Made by a program: the position numbers and the translations under genes
Source: Carettochelys insculpta
Taxonomy: Eukaryota > Chordata > Testudines > Carettochelyidae
Length of the DNA stretch: 64,000 nt
Assembly: GCF_033958435.1 (NCBI RefSeq)
Contig: NC_134137.1
Coordinates: forward strand, 60,900,001 to 60,964,000
Reading direction: 5' to 3'
Shown here: piece after piece, positions 46,663 through 57,960 of the stretch
Position numbering within the stretch: the first letter of the stretch is position 1
How the letters are laid out: each line of letters begins with the position of its first letter
The notes under the pieces: generated by a model
What the model saw: the letters and a program-made list of their open reading frames with translations, nothing else
Database searches by the model: none
What the model was told of the DNA's origin: nothing

Positions 46663-47435
46663 TATCATTCTTTCCAACTGGGAGGAAACAGTTGTGAATC
46701 TGCAAGTTGAAGCTAATTTAGGTGAAAGGTATCCTGAAATAATAAATGTCATGATTCTAAGGAAAAGAAGGAATGAGAGCCAGAGAATACAGTGGGTCCT
46801 CGGACTCATGACTTGTGTTCCTCAGAACTGCACTGTAACTTGAAATGTAAGTTGAAACTACTGTTTCCATAGGACTCAATGGTACAAAGGGGGAATTGGT
46901 TACTAAACCTAGGCTTGGTAGACTAGTTTCACCACACACAATAACCCAGATTTTTGTACTAAATGAAGTACAGATGACTAATGAGGCAATATTAAATGTA
47001 CTTATTTGGTAAACTGCATTCAAACAAACATGAAATCACATATGCTTTGACATTCCAGCATGCAGCTAGAAGGCGGATCCCTTGTCTGATTGGCTTCCAT
47101 GGCCAGGGCAGCTTTTTTCTGTGTAGCGTTGCCACTTGGTTTTGATTGGCTGAGGCCAGGAGCCAATCAAAAAACTTGCACAGAGAAATCAGTGATTGGC
47201 TGAGGTTCAGCATATAATATGTGCAGGTCTGCCTGCCAGCGTTCATCGTAAGGGTGAAACAAGCACCCTTGGCATGAAACAGGCAGTTAATTGAAAAGCG
47301 TTGTAAGTGATGTCCAACATGACTCGGATATTGTAACTCCAAGGACCCCCTGTAAAGGCAATGCACTTAAAAATTAGATGAAATTACTATAAGGTGAAAA
47401 AAAAAACAGTTGAAAGACTGTACTGAAAGGATACT
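46663..47435. other. No gene; possible pogo-like end at left
   Basis: TACAGTGGGTCCTCGGACTCATGACTT at about 46789 looks like the left end of a Tigger-type repeat, but I cannot place the right end. Confidence 0.3.
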
Positions 47436-47439
47436 TATG

Positions 47440-47705
47440 TTTGCTTCACTGTCAAACTGGAGATAAGTATCCAGTGGGGTACAACAGGGACCTGTCTTAG
47501 ATTCAGTATTTTCATTAATGACCTAGACAGTGGATTAGAGAGCACTGGAATAGGCTTGTACGGGAGTTTGTGGAATCCCTATCACTGGAAGTTTTCAGTA
47601 CAGGTTAAACAAATGTCTTTCAGAGATGGCTTTGTCTCAACACAGAGGCTGCACTAGAAGACCTCTCAAGTCCCCTTCCAGGCCTACATTTGTATTATTC
47701 TGATA
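47440..47705 (+). mobile_element. CR1 LINE 3' part, internally deleted
   Basis: CCAGTGGGGTACAACAGGGACC and TTTTCATTAATGACCTAGAC belong to the CR1 RT region. They join directly to a 3'-UTR part (CTATCACTGGAAGTTTTCAG to CCTTCCAGGCCTACATTTG), so most of the region between is lost. Confidence 0.7.
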
Positions 47706-48567
47706 CAGGAGACACACTGAAGTAGGATTCATGTATGCAGACTGTTCCTTACGCTCTATTAGTCTTTTAAGTTTACTGAGCTAAATAATTTGCAATAAGA
47801 AAAGAGAAATAAGCCCTGTTTGTACAGGTGAATCTGAGTCAAAAGTAAGGGACATTCCTTTTATTTAGGGCTGTGTTCATTTATATTTGCTCTATTGATC
47901 AACGTTGTCCAGAAGTGATATGCTTACGCCTGATAGTAATTTTTTTTTTAATTTGAGGAAGGCTTAACTAAAGTGACCCATGTGAATCCACTGTGTTCAA
48001 TAAATGGACAGAAGTTTAAATACAATTAACTTTGTCTCTATCTTATTAGATAAAAGCAACATATGCTGGCAGGGGAAAAGAGGGGAAATCTGCAATTTTT
48101 TTATCGATTCTGTTCATAAGACAGCAACAGGGATATGATACACTAACAAAATGCCATAGCACGAACCTTGTGCATCTCATGTCATCCGGATAAGTGCAAC
48201 TCACTTTTAAACTATAGAAAAGGGAAATAATGAAACTTATTTTCACTGAAACACACTTCAAAAAGCTGAATTTTATTATTATAACATAAAAGATTTCAGT
48301 ACAATAATATTATTCCTTTTTCTCTCAGTGGAGGGTTCTGTAATTCCAAAAGTTTGTCACACACCCCATGAATTATTCGTACAGAACTTAAAAAATTAAA
48401 ACGTTAGTTTCTAGTTAAGTATTAGCGAACAGTGTGGAAGTACTAGGGGGAACACAACCATCTGAGACAAGATATAATCTCTCTTAGTCTATTGAAACTA
48501 ATTCATCTTCCTTCCTATATTGGTTTATGTAATACAATCTGGAGTCTAAAAGTTGCCATTTCCATAC
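47706..48567. other. No gene recognised
   Basis: AT-rich, no open frame with features. Confidence 0.4.
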
Positions 48568-48970
48568 ACAGTAACCCCTCAATTTAACAGACTACCGGGG
48601 GAGGAGTGTCCGCTAAAGCTGAAAGTCTGTTAAATAGAGGGTTTATTGCCCACCCATCCCCACCAGGATCCCCCAGCCCCAGGCCCCCCCCCCAAAAAAT
48701 ATGCCTGCGACTTATTAAAGGAGCCACCACCGCTGGAGGGGCCGCCAGAGCCTGCTGCCGCAGCTGGAACTGACAACCTGCCGCCGCGTAGCTGAGGGAA
48801 CCCCGCTGCACACACCTGACACGTTCCCGCCGTGTCTGGGACCCTGCTGCTGTACAGCTGGGGGAATCCTGCCACAGCGAGGGCTTTCCTGCTGTGCACC
48901 AGCGCAGCCTCCATGAGCTCCTCCCACCAGGGGTAGGGTTGGTATGCAAGCGATGTGTCACCAGGCACAC
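48568..48970. mobile_element. Possible pogo-like repeat, left end
   Basis: ACACAGTAACCCCTCAATTTAACAG has the CAGT start and TA context of Tigger-type elements. The word CTCAATTTAACAGACT recurs inversely (AGTCTGTTAAATAGAG) 40 bases on, forming a hairpin. The interior is GC-rich. The right end was not found. Confidence 0.4.
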
Positions 48971-49327
48971 TGTAAACAGACAGATATTGCCAGGTCTTCT
49001 CTCTAATTAACAGAACAAATCAGCTTTCGTCGGAAGTCTGAACATGGATACGGCTCCAGGAACGGACAGACATGTCAGCTGAAGTCTTTTCTTTTGATTC
49101 TGCATTCTGATCAATTTTTATTAATATTAAAAATATTTTGAATATGCTTTTTCCCAAATAATGAACGATACTTTTTTCCCCAGGTTGAACCAAGTGGCTA
49201 GTGTTGGTAAACTGGCTTTACAATGTTATTTCATCATTTATCCTTGTGTCACCATAAATTTTAGAGATGGATATTGTGCCATTAATCTAAACCTATTGGG
49301 CTTGACTCCTCACTGCTTTGCACCTTG

Positions 49328-49431
49328 ACAAACGCCAAAGCAGTCCTGGAGCACTTTAAAGACTAACAAAATGATTTATTAGGTGATGAGCTCTCGTGGG
49401 ACAGACCCACTTCTTCAGATCTGGAAAAATC
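49328..49431 (-). mobile_element. Penelope-type terminus
   Basis: Flanked by a perfect 9-bp duplication TGCACCTTG (49319-49327, 49432-49440). Minus-strand core: CTGAAGA, stem II GTGGG/CCCAC, GAGA in place of GAAA, then the tail with TTTTGTTAGTCTTTAAAGTGC, the version closest to the element at 55352. Confidence 0.75.
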
Positions 49432-49446
49432 TGCACCTTGCAGGGA

Positions 49447-50076
49447 TAGGGTGACCACATCTTCCTATCCCAAATAGAGGACAGGGAGATATGGTAGGGG
49501 GGCATTCCCCAGCTGCGGCTGCCAAGGGCTGCCTTTCTGGCTGTCCCATGACTCGGGGAGCCAGGAAGGGAGCAGCAGCGGTGCCTGTGAGCCTCCCAGC
49601 TCCCCCAAGGTGTGGGGAGCTGGGAGGTAGCTGCGCGAGTGGGCTCCCTGCTCCCCACGCCTCATGGAGCTGGAAAGGAGGTGGCGGTGGCCCCTGTGCT
49701 CCTCCCAGCTTTCCTGAGCTTTGGGGAGGTGGCAAGGAGGCGGCAGCAGCCAGAACCCTCCCTGCTTCCCCAAGCCTTGGTGAGGCGGTAAGGTGGGAGC
49801 AGCTGCTGGCTTCCCCAAGCGCAGGGGAGGTGAGGAAGCTCCAACCTTTTTGGGGCCCTCTGCTGGCTCCCTCTTGCTGTGGCTAGAGAGCACATACACA
49901 CGTACAGTACATGCTCTGCGGCCAGCAGCTGCGCCTACCCAGCTGGTAAAGGAAAAGGTCAGCTGGCAGGGGGCAAAAATGGGACCATTAGCCCCTCTTT
50001 AAAAATAAGTAGGGACACATTTTTGGTGCCAGAAAACAGGACTGTCCCGCCTAATACGGGATGGATGGTCCCCCTA
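49447..50076. mobile_element. hAT-like non-autonomous element
   Basis: Ends TAGGGTGACCA and TGGTCCCCCTA fit the TAGGG start of many hAT elements. The flanking octamers TGCAGGGA and TGCAGAGC match at six of eight positions. The GC-rich interior has frames on both strands but no transposase. Confidence 0.6.
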
Positions 50077-52073
50077 TGCAGAGCCAGTTGCCAAATGAGT
50101 GCAGAACGCTCCCTTCCTGATCTGATAGTGTTTCACATATTTTGCTGAGGTATAAATAATTACACATAGCGCATGACAGTGAAGAATGAGGCCTATTGTG
50201 CTCTAATAGTTCTGAGACCCTGCAAAGGAGAAAGGCCTCAGAACCTGAGCACCAGCTGGAGTCTGAATGTTTATACCACAATTTTTAAACTCCACAACTC
50301 GAGTCCCACAAGCCTGTCAGCTGAGCCAGCCTCTCAGACTCAATGATGCAGGGTTTTTAGATATAACCTGAAGTCTGTCCTAAGCCTCAAGACTCCCGTT
50401 GACTTTGATGGCCTTTGCAGAAAGCCAATAGTTGGTAAATATGCAAACACCACATTAAAGCTCACATTCATACTGTTTCTGTCTCCAAGCATCTCTGAGC
50501 AGGGTCATTTATCAAGAGCTGGAGTGAACCCAAATGTTCTGGATGGTAGAAGAGGGGAAGTGCTAAGTATCCGGATCTGGAATAAAACCCTGTTTTTCTT
50601 AGTTAATACAAAAGACAAGGTTTCCAAGATTTCCATCTCCAATCAGACAACAGGCAGGAAACTCATAGATGAGGCAGATGCATCATCTTTATCACTGTGG
50701 AAAAGGAAAAAAAATGCTCAACAGCATAAAGGAGAGTCAGGGAACTGACTGCCAATTCGTTCAAGCCTTGACTATTAATTTCCTGTCTTTCATGGATTTG
50801 GGTTACATCTTTAATGGTGTTTAAACAGAATATTTTATATTTAATTCTTCCAGATTCTTTTTTTTTCTAAGAAGGATGATTTGTGGAATGGTAGAAACCG
50901 TATATTTTCTTGGAGGTTATGGAGCTGTTCCCTTCTCTCATGTAACTATTTAGGTTGTTTTAAAATGAATGGTATTATTCTGAGCAAGGCTGCTGAGTAA
51001 TACACACAAGATCATTTTTCCTCCCTAAGCTTATTTACTGACTGATCAGAGTGGATACTCTGCAGCTGTACCTGTCCATAGATTAAATACAGATTTGTAT
51101 ACATTACTTTAAGCCAGGTAATGCTCTTAGTGTCCAGCCCAGGAAACATTCAGTGTCATTACCACTTAATACTGGGAGATGTCAGAATGTTGGAAATCAA
51201 TGGTAAATATCCTTATAAAAGTACTAGCCATTTCTCAGACTAATGCTTCTCTATTTAAACTTCTCATCCAAAACACCAAAGTAATTACACCAAAACAGCT
51301 TGTCACATTATACAGTAACAAACTGAAAAAAAAGTAGCTTAATAAAAATGCCAGTGCAAATCTACATGCTTTTCCCGTTGGGAAAATTAAAAATTCAGAC
51401 AAGGTTGGCTAGAGATTTGTTTTACATAGAAATTGGGCAGGGACCACCAGCACTAAGTTTATGCCTGAGGTGAATTTTTTTACAACTAAAATAATAAGCC
51501 CCTAAAAAGAGTGAGCTGCAGTGCATTCCTAACAATGGGTCAGACTACCCCCTTCCGTATGACTGACTTTGGGGGATGGGGAGAGAAGGTCTTCCAGGGA
51601 TCCCTCACGGCATTTGCCCCAAAGCAGTCCATCAGGTTAGGGATGTGGGAAGATTCCTTCTTCCCCAGGGAACAAACAGAGTTGTCTGCTCTCTAAATCT
51701 GCTGATTCTGACAGATTGGCTGGAGGCCTGTATTTCTACACTGGTTCTGGGGTCCACAGCCTCTTTGTCCAGCTCCACTGAAGGCACACTGCTAGGGGCC
51801 GCCTTTGCACAGCTGCCTCTGCAATCACGAAAAGGATGAGGGGAAGGGCTCACCAGCATGGAGAGAGCTTGCCAGAAAACGTAATGCAGTGTGAGGTTGT
51901 ATTTTTATTTCAGCACCTTTACAATTACTCATTCCACCCCAAAATGCAAAGGGTCAGTCTCCCAAGCCCCCTTCACCAGAGCTGAAGAACACTGAGAACA
52001 AATGCCTTACCTGCACAGCTATGGACAGAGGTACAAAATGAGGTTCCCCTCTGCCTAAATCCTGTGGACACAG
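50077..52073. other. No gene recognised; region downstream of FAM124A
   Basis: Mostly AT-rich unique sequence. The part nearest 52000 may belong to the FAM124A 3' untranslated region. Confidence 0.4.
51904..51909 (-). promoter_or_regulatory. Candidate FAM124A poly(A) signal
   Basis: AATAAA on the minus strand, about 610 bases past the stop codon. Other AATAAA words occur farther on, so this is only the first reasonable candidate. Confidence 0.3.
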
Positions 52074-52082
52074 TCTCACCCT

Positions 52083-52413
52083 CCACATTAGCTACTGATA
52101 ATGGGCCACATGCTCCCTGACTGAACTGACATGATTTCTGACATGATTTCTCCTCTCTTGATGTTCACATCTCCACGTTAACTGCTGATAATGGGCCACA
52201 TCCTCTGTGACTGAACAGACCTTGTCAACTCCATCCCTCCCCTTGATTGAGACTCCCTCTTTAAACCCTCCTCTGGGACACTGCCCCCCCACGCATCTGA
52301 CAAAGCGGGTTTCTGCCCACGAAAGCTTATGTTCCAAAATATCTGTTAGTCTATAAGGTGCCACAGGACTTGTTTTTCAAGATACAGACTAACTTGGCTA
52401 TCCCTCTGATAAA
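52083..52413 (+). mobile_element. Penelope-type 3' terminus in probable FAM124A 3' UTR
   Basis: 331 bases with a perfect 9-bp duplication TCTCACCCT (52074-52082, 52414-52422). It contains two CTGATAATGGGCC blocks and then the core, where CTGACAA replaces CTGATGA. Stem II and GAAA are kept. It lies 108 bases past the FAM124A stop, antisense to the gene. Confidence 0.75.
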
Positions 52414-52520
52414 TCTCACCCTGTTTCCAATACACATTTAGGAAGTACCCATTATGGTGGTGTGTGGGAGCCTTTTACAACATTTAGCTCACAATGCTTT
52501 AACAACTTTCACTTGGAAGC

Positions 52521-53354
52521 TCAGATGTAGAATTCCTCCTCATTGTTTGGAGACCCTGGCTGAACACTGCCAGGAGTTTCCCTAGCCTTCACAGAACAAG
52601 TTGTTGTTGGTCTTGGTGACTGTCTCAGTGGGCAGTGAGATACTAAGGGAGATGCTGAAGATGACAAGAAGGAGCTGGAAGACCACTTGGAGAGAGATGG
52701 AAGTGAACCACCAGGGAGTTCACAGGTACAGTGCATGGCTGACAATGGCCTTCCCCTGGAGACAGCTTGCTTAGATCTACTGATACTTTGTCTCTGTGAG
52801 AGAAGAGAAGCTTCCAAATCACTGCAAAACCCATTCAAGGTAGAGTACGCTGAGACCACGGACAGATCTGAGAAGGACAGCTGCATCCCTGTGTCAACAT
52901 CAGTCTCTTGTGAACACTCCAAGGCCTCAGTGCTAACCCTGGGGCTGCATCTGCATGTTTTTAACCTGTTTGCAGATGACCCAGTATTTAAAAACTGAAA
53001 TGATTCACTGAAGTGAAAGGAGTCAGTGGCTGGAGAGGAACTTGTGGGCAAGCAGAACAGAGACTTGCTACGCTGAAATGACCATGAAGTGCTGGAGGCA
53101 TTACTGGAACTTTGGGGGAAGTGTCCTTGGTCACCATTTCTCAAGTCCTGCTGGGAGATGCCAAGGTACTGACCAAGGCCATTTGCCCGATGCAGCTTGA
53201 TTTGACCAGCTGACTTCAAATGTTCCTTAGTTGCATCAGGGGCTGATCTGCTACTGTAAGGAATGTAGCTTGGTGAAGGAGTGAAACGGGAATCCCTTGA
53301 ACATGGGAACCGAAGTTTGTTCTGCTTAGAAGACTTCTCATACCAAATATATGC
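52521..53354 (-). CDS. FAM124A: FAM124A, terminal coding exon
   Basis: Codes the C-terminal 277 residues, ending EEEFYI and TGA. SWSFQRSKSLFCLPT, QETDVDTG and FSDLSVVSAYS are conserved FAM124A blocks, known to me from the mammalian protein. The region is Ser-rich and probably disordered. Its molecular role is not established. The acceptor is a tandem CAGCAG: using the downstream AG (exon from 53354) gives ...KILLQ-AYIW, agreeing with other FAM124A proteins; the upstream AG adds one Gln. Frame joins phase 0 to the exon at 60395. Intact, no stops. Confidence 0.9.
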   Translation of the reverse strand, partial: AYIWYEKSSKQNKLRFPCSRDSRFTPSPSYIPYSSRSAPDATKEHLKSAGQIKLHRANGLGQYLGISQQDLRNGDQGHFPQSSSNASSTSWSFQRSKSLFCLPTSSSPATDSFHFSESFQFLNTGSSANRLKTCRCSPRVSTEALECSQETDVDTGMQLSFSDLSVVSAYSTLNGFCSDLEASLLSQRQSISRSKQAVSRGRPLSAMHCTCELPGGSLPSLSKWSSSSFLSSSASPLVSHCPLRQSPRPTTTCSVKARETPGSVQPGSPNNEEEFYI

Positions 53355-53360
53355 CTGCTG
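53355..53360 (-). promoter_or_regulatory. Tandem (NAGNAG) splice acceptor
   Basis: The minus strand reads TTCTCCCTTCAGCAG|GCA after a good pyrimidine tract. Either CAG can serve as acceptor, changing the protein by one Gln. Confidence 0.6.
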
Positions 53361-53511
53361 AAGGGAGAAAAAGAAACGAGGAAAGACCACGTTAACACAG
53401 ACTTGGCAATCTTACAAATGTAAGTCTCCACTGTTGAACTGTTCCTGCACGTAACAATAAAGTAGACTGTCACTCAGTACACTCTCCATAAATATTTCAC
53501 TGTAATAATAT

Positions 53512-53736
53512 GCCTATCCCTCGATTTATGAACATAATACATTTGATGAAAACTGTTCATAAGGTGAAAATTCATAAATAGAAAATGGAGCTACCAGTGG
53601 AGCACTGGCTATACTGTGGATGCTCAGATGAAGGTTGGTACTTCATTGTAGTGAAAACAGTGAAAAATAGGTATAAATTTATATGGTTTGCAGTGAAAAT
53701 TCGTAAATCAAAAGTCTGTAAATCAAGGGATAGGTG
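53512..53736. mobile_element. TA-flanked MITE, mariner/pogo-like
   Basis: Ends TGCCTATCCCTCGATTTATG and inverse CACCTATCCCTTGATTTACA, each next to a TA (53510-53511, 53737-53738). 225 bases, no coding. The internal GTTCATAAGGTGAAAATTCATAAAT and AAAATTCGTAAATCAAAAGTC stretches suggest imperfect subterminal repeats. Confidence 0.7.
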
Positions 53737-53906
53737 TAAAGCAAAAGCATTGTGTCAAAAATCCAAATATTTATATAAGGATCCTTGGAGAACAACAAAA
53801 ATGAACAGGACTGGAGCCTTACAATTGTCCTGCCTCAGAGGGAGAATTTCATCAAACAGTGAGATTCTGAGAAAGTCACTCATCTCTTTAAACACAGGTG
53901 ACATTG

Positions 53907-54327
53907 TGTGATGGAGTGCATGTGTGAGACTCAGGCTGGATGTGTGTGAGACAAGCAGAGCAGCTCTCAGTGGCTAAGGATGACCCTGGGGCTATAACCT
54001 AGACTGGCAGGTAACACCTCTGCCCTGAACAAAGAGGAGGGAGGAGCCGAGCTGGTTTTAATTTGAAGGCGGGAGTTGGAAGCTTGAGGGGAGAGGGAGC
54101 TGGAAGGCAGCCAGCCAGGCAAGGGGGAAGCTACACCCCAGAGGGGCACCCCTCGGGCTCCTCTCCCCAGGACGGGTTGGAATGACTGTCTCTAACTGCT
54201 GCACTAACTCTCCTGTAAGAAACTGGGCCTCTGTCACCTAATAAACTTCCTATTCTACCTGCTGAGTAAGAGTCACTCCTGCCTGCAGCCAGGGTGCAGT
54301 GCATGGGGACCCCTGAACCCCATCACA
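53907..54327. mobile_element. Solo LTR
   Basis: 421 bases beginning TGTGATGGAG and ending CCATCACA (TG...CA), with a perfect 5-bp duplication CATTG (53902-53906, 54328-54332). An AATAAA at about 54240 followed by a GC-rich R/U5-like part suits the plus orientation. No internal retroviral genes remain; loss by LTR-LTR recombination is the usual route. Could be ERV or Gypsy type. Confidence 0.8.
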
Positions 54328-55085
54328 CATTGTAAGAATTTAGGACTGTAACAAACTTTACAGATGTGCTTTGTGAATTCTCTAGGTAATATTCTTAAAA
54401 ACTGCAGTGTTCTATTTGATGATTCAGAATGCTAAGCTCAAACAGACCCTTTTGAAAGGCATCTAATTTCATTCCAACTTTAAACAACCTAAATCTGTAA
54501 TTGCTTTTTCAGTCTTATCTGACAAAGTAAGAGTCTGGATTGGTTCATTACCCACTTACAGAGTATTTGGAATCAAACAAACAAACAAACACAACTAGCG
54601 GAAGTTGACAAACCAAAATCTGAGGCTTTTGTGTTAAAGCTCAGGTAAAAGTTGGCAGGTTGAGAAGAACTAGAGTTATTCCAGCTCACCAAGTTTTTCC
54701 TTTTAACATAAAATCCCAGAGTTTTGTAACTCTTAATTTTAATATATTGATTGGATTTTTCTTAAAAGGTTAAATACATTTTACTTATGATTATTGATAT
54801 TCTTCAAGTTCAACCAGCATGGACTTTTTAACTAATATAGGTTACTATATGATTTCATTCAAACTCTACATTTTAATAACCAGTGTGTGTGCCTTTGTGT
54901 GTGTGTGGTGCACATATTTGATGGTTAGTACGTTGCTGGCTACAAGGCAACTGAGGAGTTAAATCAATTTGGCCTCCAGGAACACACCCCAGAGCAGCAG
55001 CCAGGGTTCCATTGCTGACATACAGAAAATGGAAAACAAACTTCTTGGAAGCTTACCTCTGTGAATGTGGAACAAGGGTTTAGTG

Positions 55086-55182
55086 CAGTGGTTCTAAACC
55101 CATTTACCACTGTTGGTTGAATATGAGGATGTCACATGGACGACAAATGTGTGCTGATTGGGCCATGGGTTGAGAACCATTG
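55086..55182. mobile_element. MER5-like (hAT-Charlie) MITE
   Basis: CAGTGGTTCTAAACC at the left and GGTTGAGAACCATTG at the right are the typical inverted ends. 97 bases; the 8-bp duplication is no longer clear. Confidence 0.75.
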
Positions 55183-55603
55183 TTGTAGGTCGTATCACAG
55201 GAACTTTCAAACAAACAGTTTGGAAGCCCATGAAAAGCTGAATCTCAGAGAAAAATAGAGATATGAATGGGGTTTCAGAGAGCCTAACAAGCAGCAACTG
55301 CGTAGAAGTGCATAGGTTAAATAAGGCCGACTTAAATTGACAAGGAAATACTAACAGAGAAGTAGCTGCATTAGTCTGTACTCCAATAAAACAAAGCAGT
55401 GGAAATGTAGCACTTTAAAGATTAACAAACTGATTTATTCAGTGATGAGCTTCCATGGGAGAGACTCACTTCTTCAGATCAATTTTATTTCCAATACAGA
55501 CTGATATTTATAAGTACAGAGGACCAGAAAAAAATTGCAATAAAAGCTGACGGATCAAATAGGATTGAAGGAAGGGGGTGAAAGGAGGGGGATGTTAATT
55601 GTC

Positions 55604-57960
55604 CTATCTGAGATAATTACAAGCATCAAAGGAAGGGAAGAAGTCCCTGTAGTGTGTAAGATAGTTGATGTCTCTGTTCATACCACATATTAATGTGCTG
55701 AATTTGAACATGTACTCTAACTCACAAATCTCTTGTTCTAATCTGTTGTTAAATTCTCTGTGTTCTAGGACACAAATTCTCAGGTCTTTAATAGAATGAC
55801 CCACTCCATTGAAGTGTGCACTGACTGGCTTATGTGTATTGAGTTTCTTGATCTCTGCTCTGGGTTCGTTTATTCTTTGGCAAAGGTTTTGCCCAGTCTG
55901 TCCAATATACATAGTGTCAGGGCATTGTTGGCACATAATAGCATATATAATGTTGCTGGAAGTGCACGAGAATGTGCCTTTGATCTTGTAACTAACATGG
56001 TTAGGTGCAGTGATGGTATCCCCAGAATAAATATGTGGACAAAGTTGGCAGTGGGGTTTGTTGTAACAAAAAGTTCCAGGATTCATGTTACTGTGCTGTA
56101 GCCTCTGATTGCTGGTGAGAATCTTTCTCAGGTTAGGAGGTTGTCTATAGGAAAGGACAGGCCTGTCACCTAGAGCCTTCTGGAGTGTAGCATCCTGATC
56201 CAGAATAGGTTGTAGATTTTTAATGATGTATTGCAGGGGTTTGAGTTGGGGGCTATAGGTGATGACAAGTGGTATTCTGTTGATCTTCTTGGGCCTATCT
56301 CAAAATAGCTGGTTTCTGGGTATTCATCTGGCCCTGTCAATTTGTGTTTTCACTTCTCCCGGTGGGTAATTCAGTTTTATAAAATGCTTGGTAGAAGTCT
56401 TGTAATTTTCAGTCTCAAGTCATTAGGATCAGAGGAGATGCAATTGTATCTAAGGGCTTGACTGTAATATCGTGTGGTGTGAGCTGGATGGAAGCTGGAG
56501 GCATGTAGGTAAGTGTAGCAGTCAGTGGGTTTCCGATAGAGGGTGGTGTCAATGTGGCCATCAGTGATTTGTACTGTGGTATCGAGGAAATGTATTTCTC
56601 ATGTGGAATAGTCAAGGCTGAAGTTGATGGTAGGGTGCAGGTTGTTAAAATCTCTGTGGAATTCTCCCAGAGTCTCTTTACCATGGATCCAAATGATAAA
56701 GATGTCATCAATGTAGCATAAGTAAAGGAGGGGTAACAGGGGATGAGAGCAAAGGAACAGTTGTTGTAAGTTGGCCATAAAAAATGTTAGCGTACTGTGG
56801 GGCCATGCAGGTGCCCATAGCAGAGCCACTAATCTGGAAGCATAAATTGTCCCCAAACTGGAAATAATAGTGGGTGAGAAGAAAGGTCAGCCACCAGATT
56901 AGCTGTGGTAACATCAGGGTTGGCATTCCTGATAGCTTATAGTTCATCTTCATGTGCAATATTGGTGTAGAGGGCCTCCACATCCATGGTGGCAAGGATG
57001 GAATTGTCAGGGAGGTTTCCAATGTTTTGTAATTTCCTGAGGAAGTCAGTGGTATCTCGGAGATAGCTAGGAGAGCTGGGGTCATAGGGTTTGAAGAAGG
57101 AGTCCACATAGCAAGACAGTCTGGTAGTAAGGATGCCAATACCTGAAATGATAGGGCATCCTGGTTTCCAGGTCTGTGGATTTTAGGCAGTAAATAGAAT
57201 AATCCAGATTGGGGCCCAGATGGTATGTCTGAATGAATTTGGTCTCGAATAGAGGCAGGGAGTTCTTTCAGTAGATGGTGCAGTTTCTTTTGGAATTCCA
57301 AAGCAGAATATGAGAAAAGAGGTGTGTAAAATGTCGTGGTGGATAGTTATCTAGCTGCGTCCTGTTCATAGTCTGACTTATACATGAAGGCCGTGTCTAC
57401 ACTAGCCAAAAACTTTGAAATAGCCATGCAAATGGCCATTTTGAAGTTTACTAATGAAGCGCTGAAAAACATATTCAGTGCCTCATTAGCATGTGGGTGG
57501 CCGCGGCACTTCGAAATTGATGCGGCTCACCGCCGCGTGGCTCATCCAGACTGGACTCCTTTTCGAAAGGACCCCAGCTACTTCGAAGTCCCCTTATTCC
57601 AATGAGCAGATAGGAATAAGGGGACTTCGAAGTAGCTGGGGTCCTTTTGAACAGGGGTCCCATCTGGACGAGCTGCGCGGTGGCGACCCGCGGCAATTTC
57701 AAAGTACCGCGGCCACCCGCATGCTAATGAGGCGCTGAATATGTATTTCAGCGCTTCATTAGTAAACTTCGAAATGGCCATTTGCGTGGCCATTTAGAAG
57801 TTTTTGGCTAGTGTAGACGTAGCCGAAGACTATAGCACCCCCGTTGTCAGCCGGCTTGATTATAATGTCCGAGCTATTTTTGAGACTCTGGACAGCATAG
57901 CGTTCAACACAGTTGAGATTATATTTCATCTGGTGTTTGTATATAATTTCAGTCTGTGCA
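55604..57960 (-). pseudogene. Penelope-like RT and GIY-YIG endonuclease
   Basis: The N-terminal part (57960-57825) reads SDIIIKPADNGGAIV. After the MITE, FYLLPKIHRPGNQ, TMDVEALYTNI-like, THYYFQFGDNLCFQISGSAMG and YIDDIFIIWIHGKET (catalytic YIDD) are RT blocks, spread over shifted frames 57301-56599. The endonuclease (56086-55604) has a CPHIYSG zinc-binding-like stretch and the YIGQTGQNLCQRINE block of GIY-YIG nucleases, then LEHREFNNRLEQEICELEY. The last 160 codons are open; the RT part has several breaks. Confidence 0.85.
57389..57824. mobile_element. Long-palindrome MITE inside the Penelope RT
   Basis: 436 bases, ends GGCCGTGTCTACACTAGCC and GGCTAGTGTAGACGTAGCC, perfect 3-bp duplication GAA (57386-57388, 57825-57827). 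Arms meet near 57600. Without the MITE and one GAA, the RT reading continues in frame across the joint, which confirms the borders and the 3-bp target site. Confidence 0.9.

Noticed and set aside
53907..54327. Promoter or first exon of a host gene
   Set aside because: TG...CA ends and the 5-bp duplication show it is a solo LTR.
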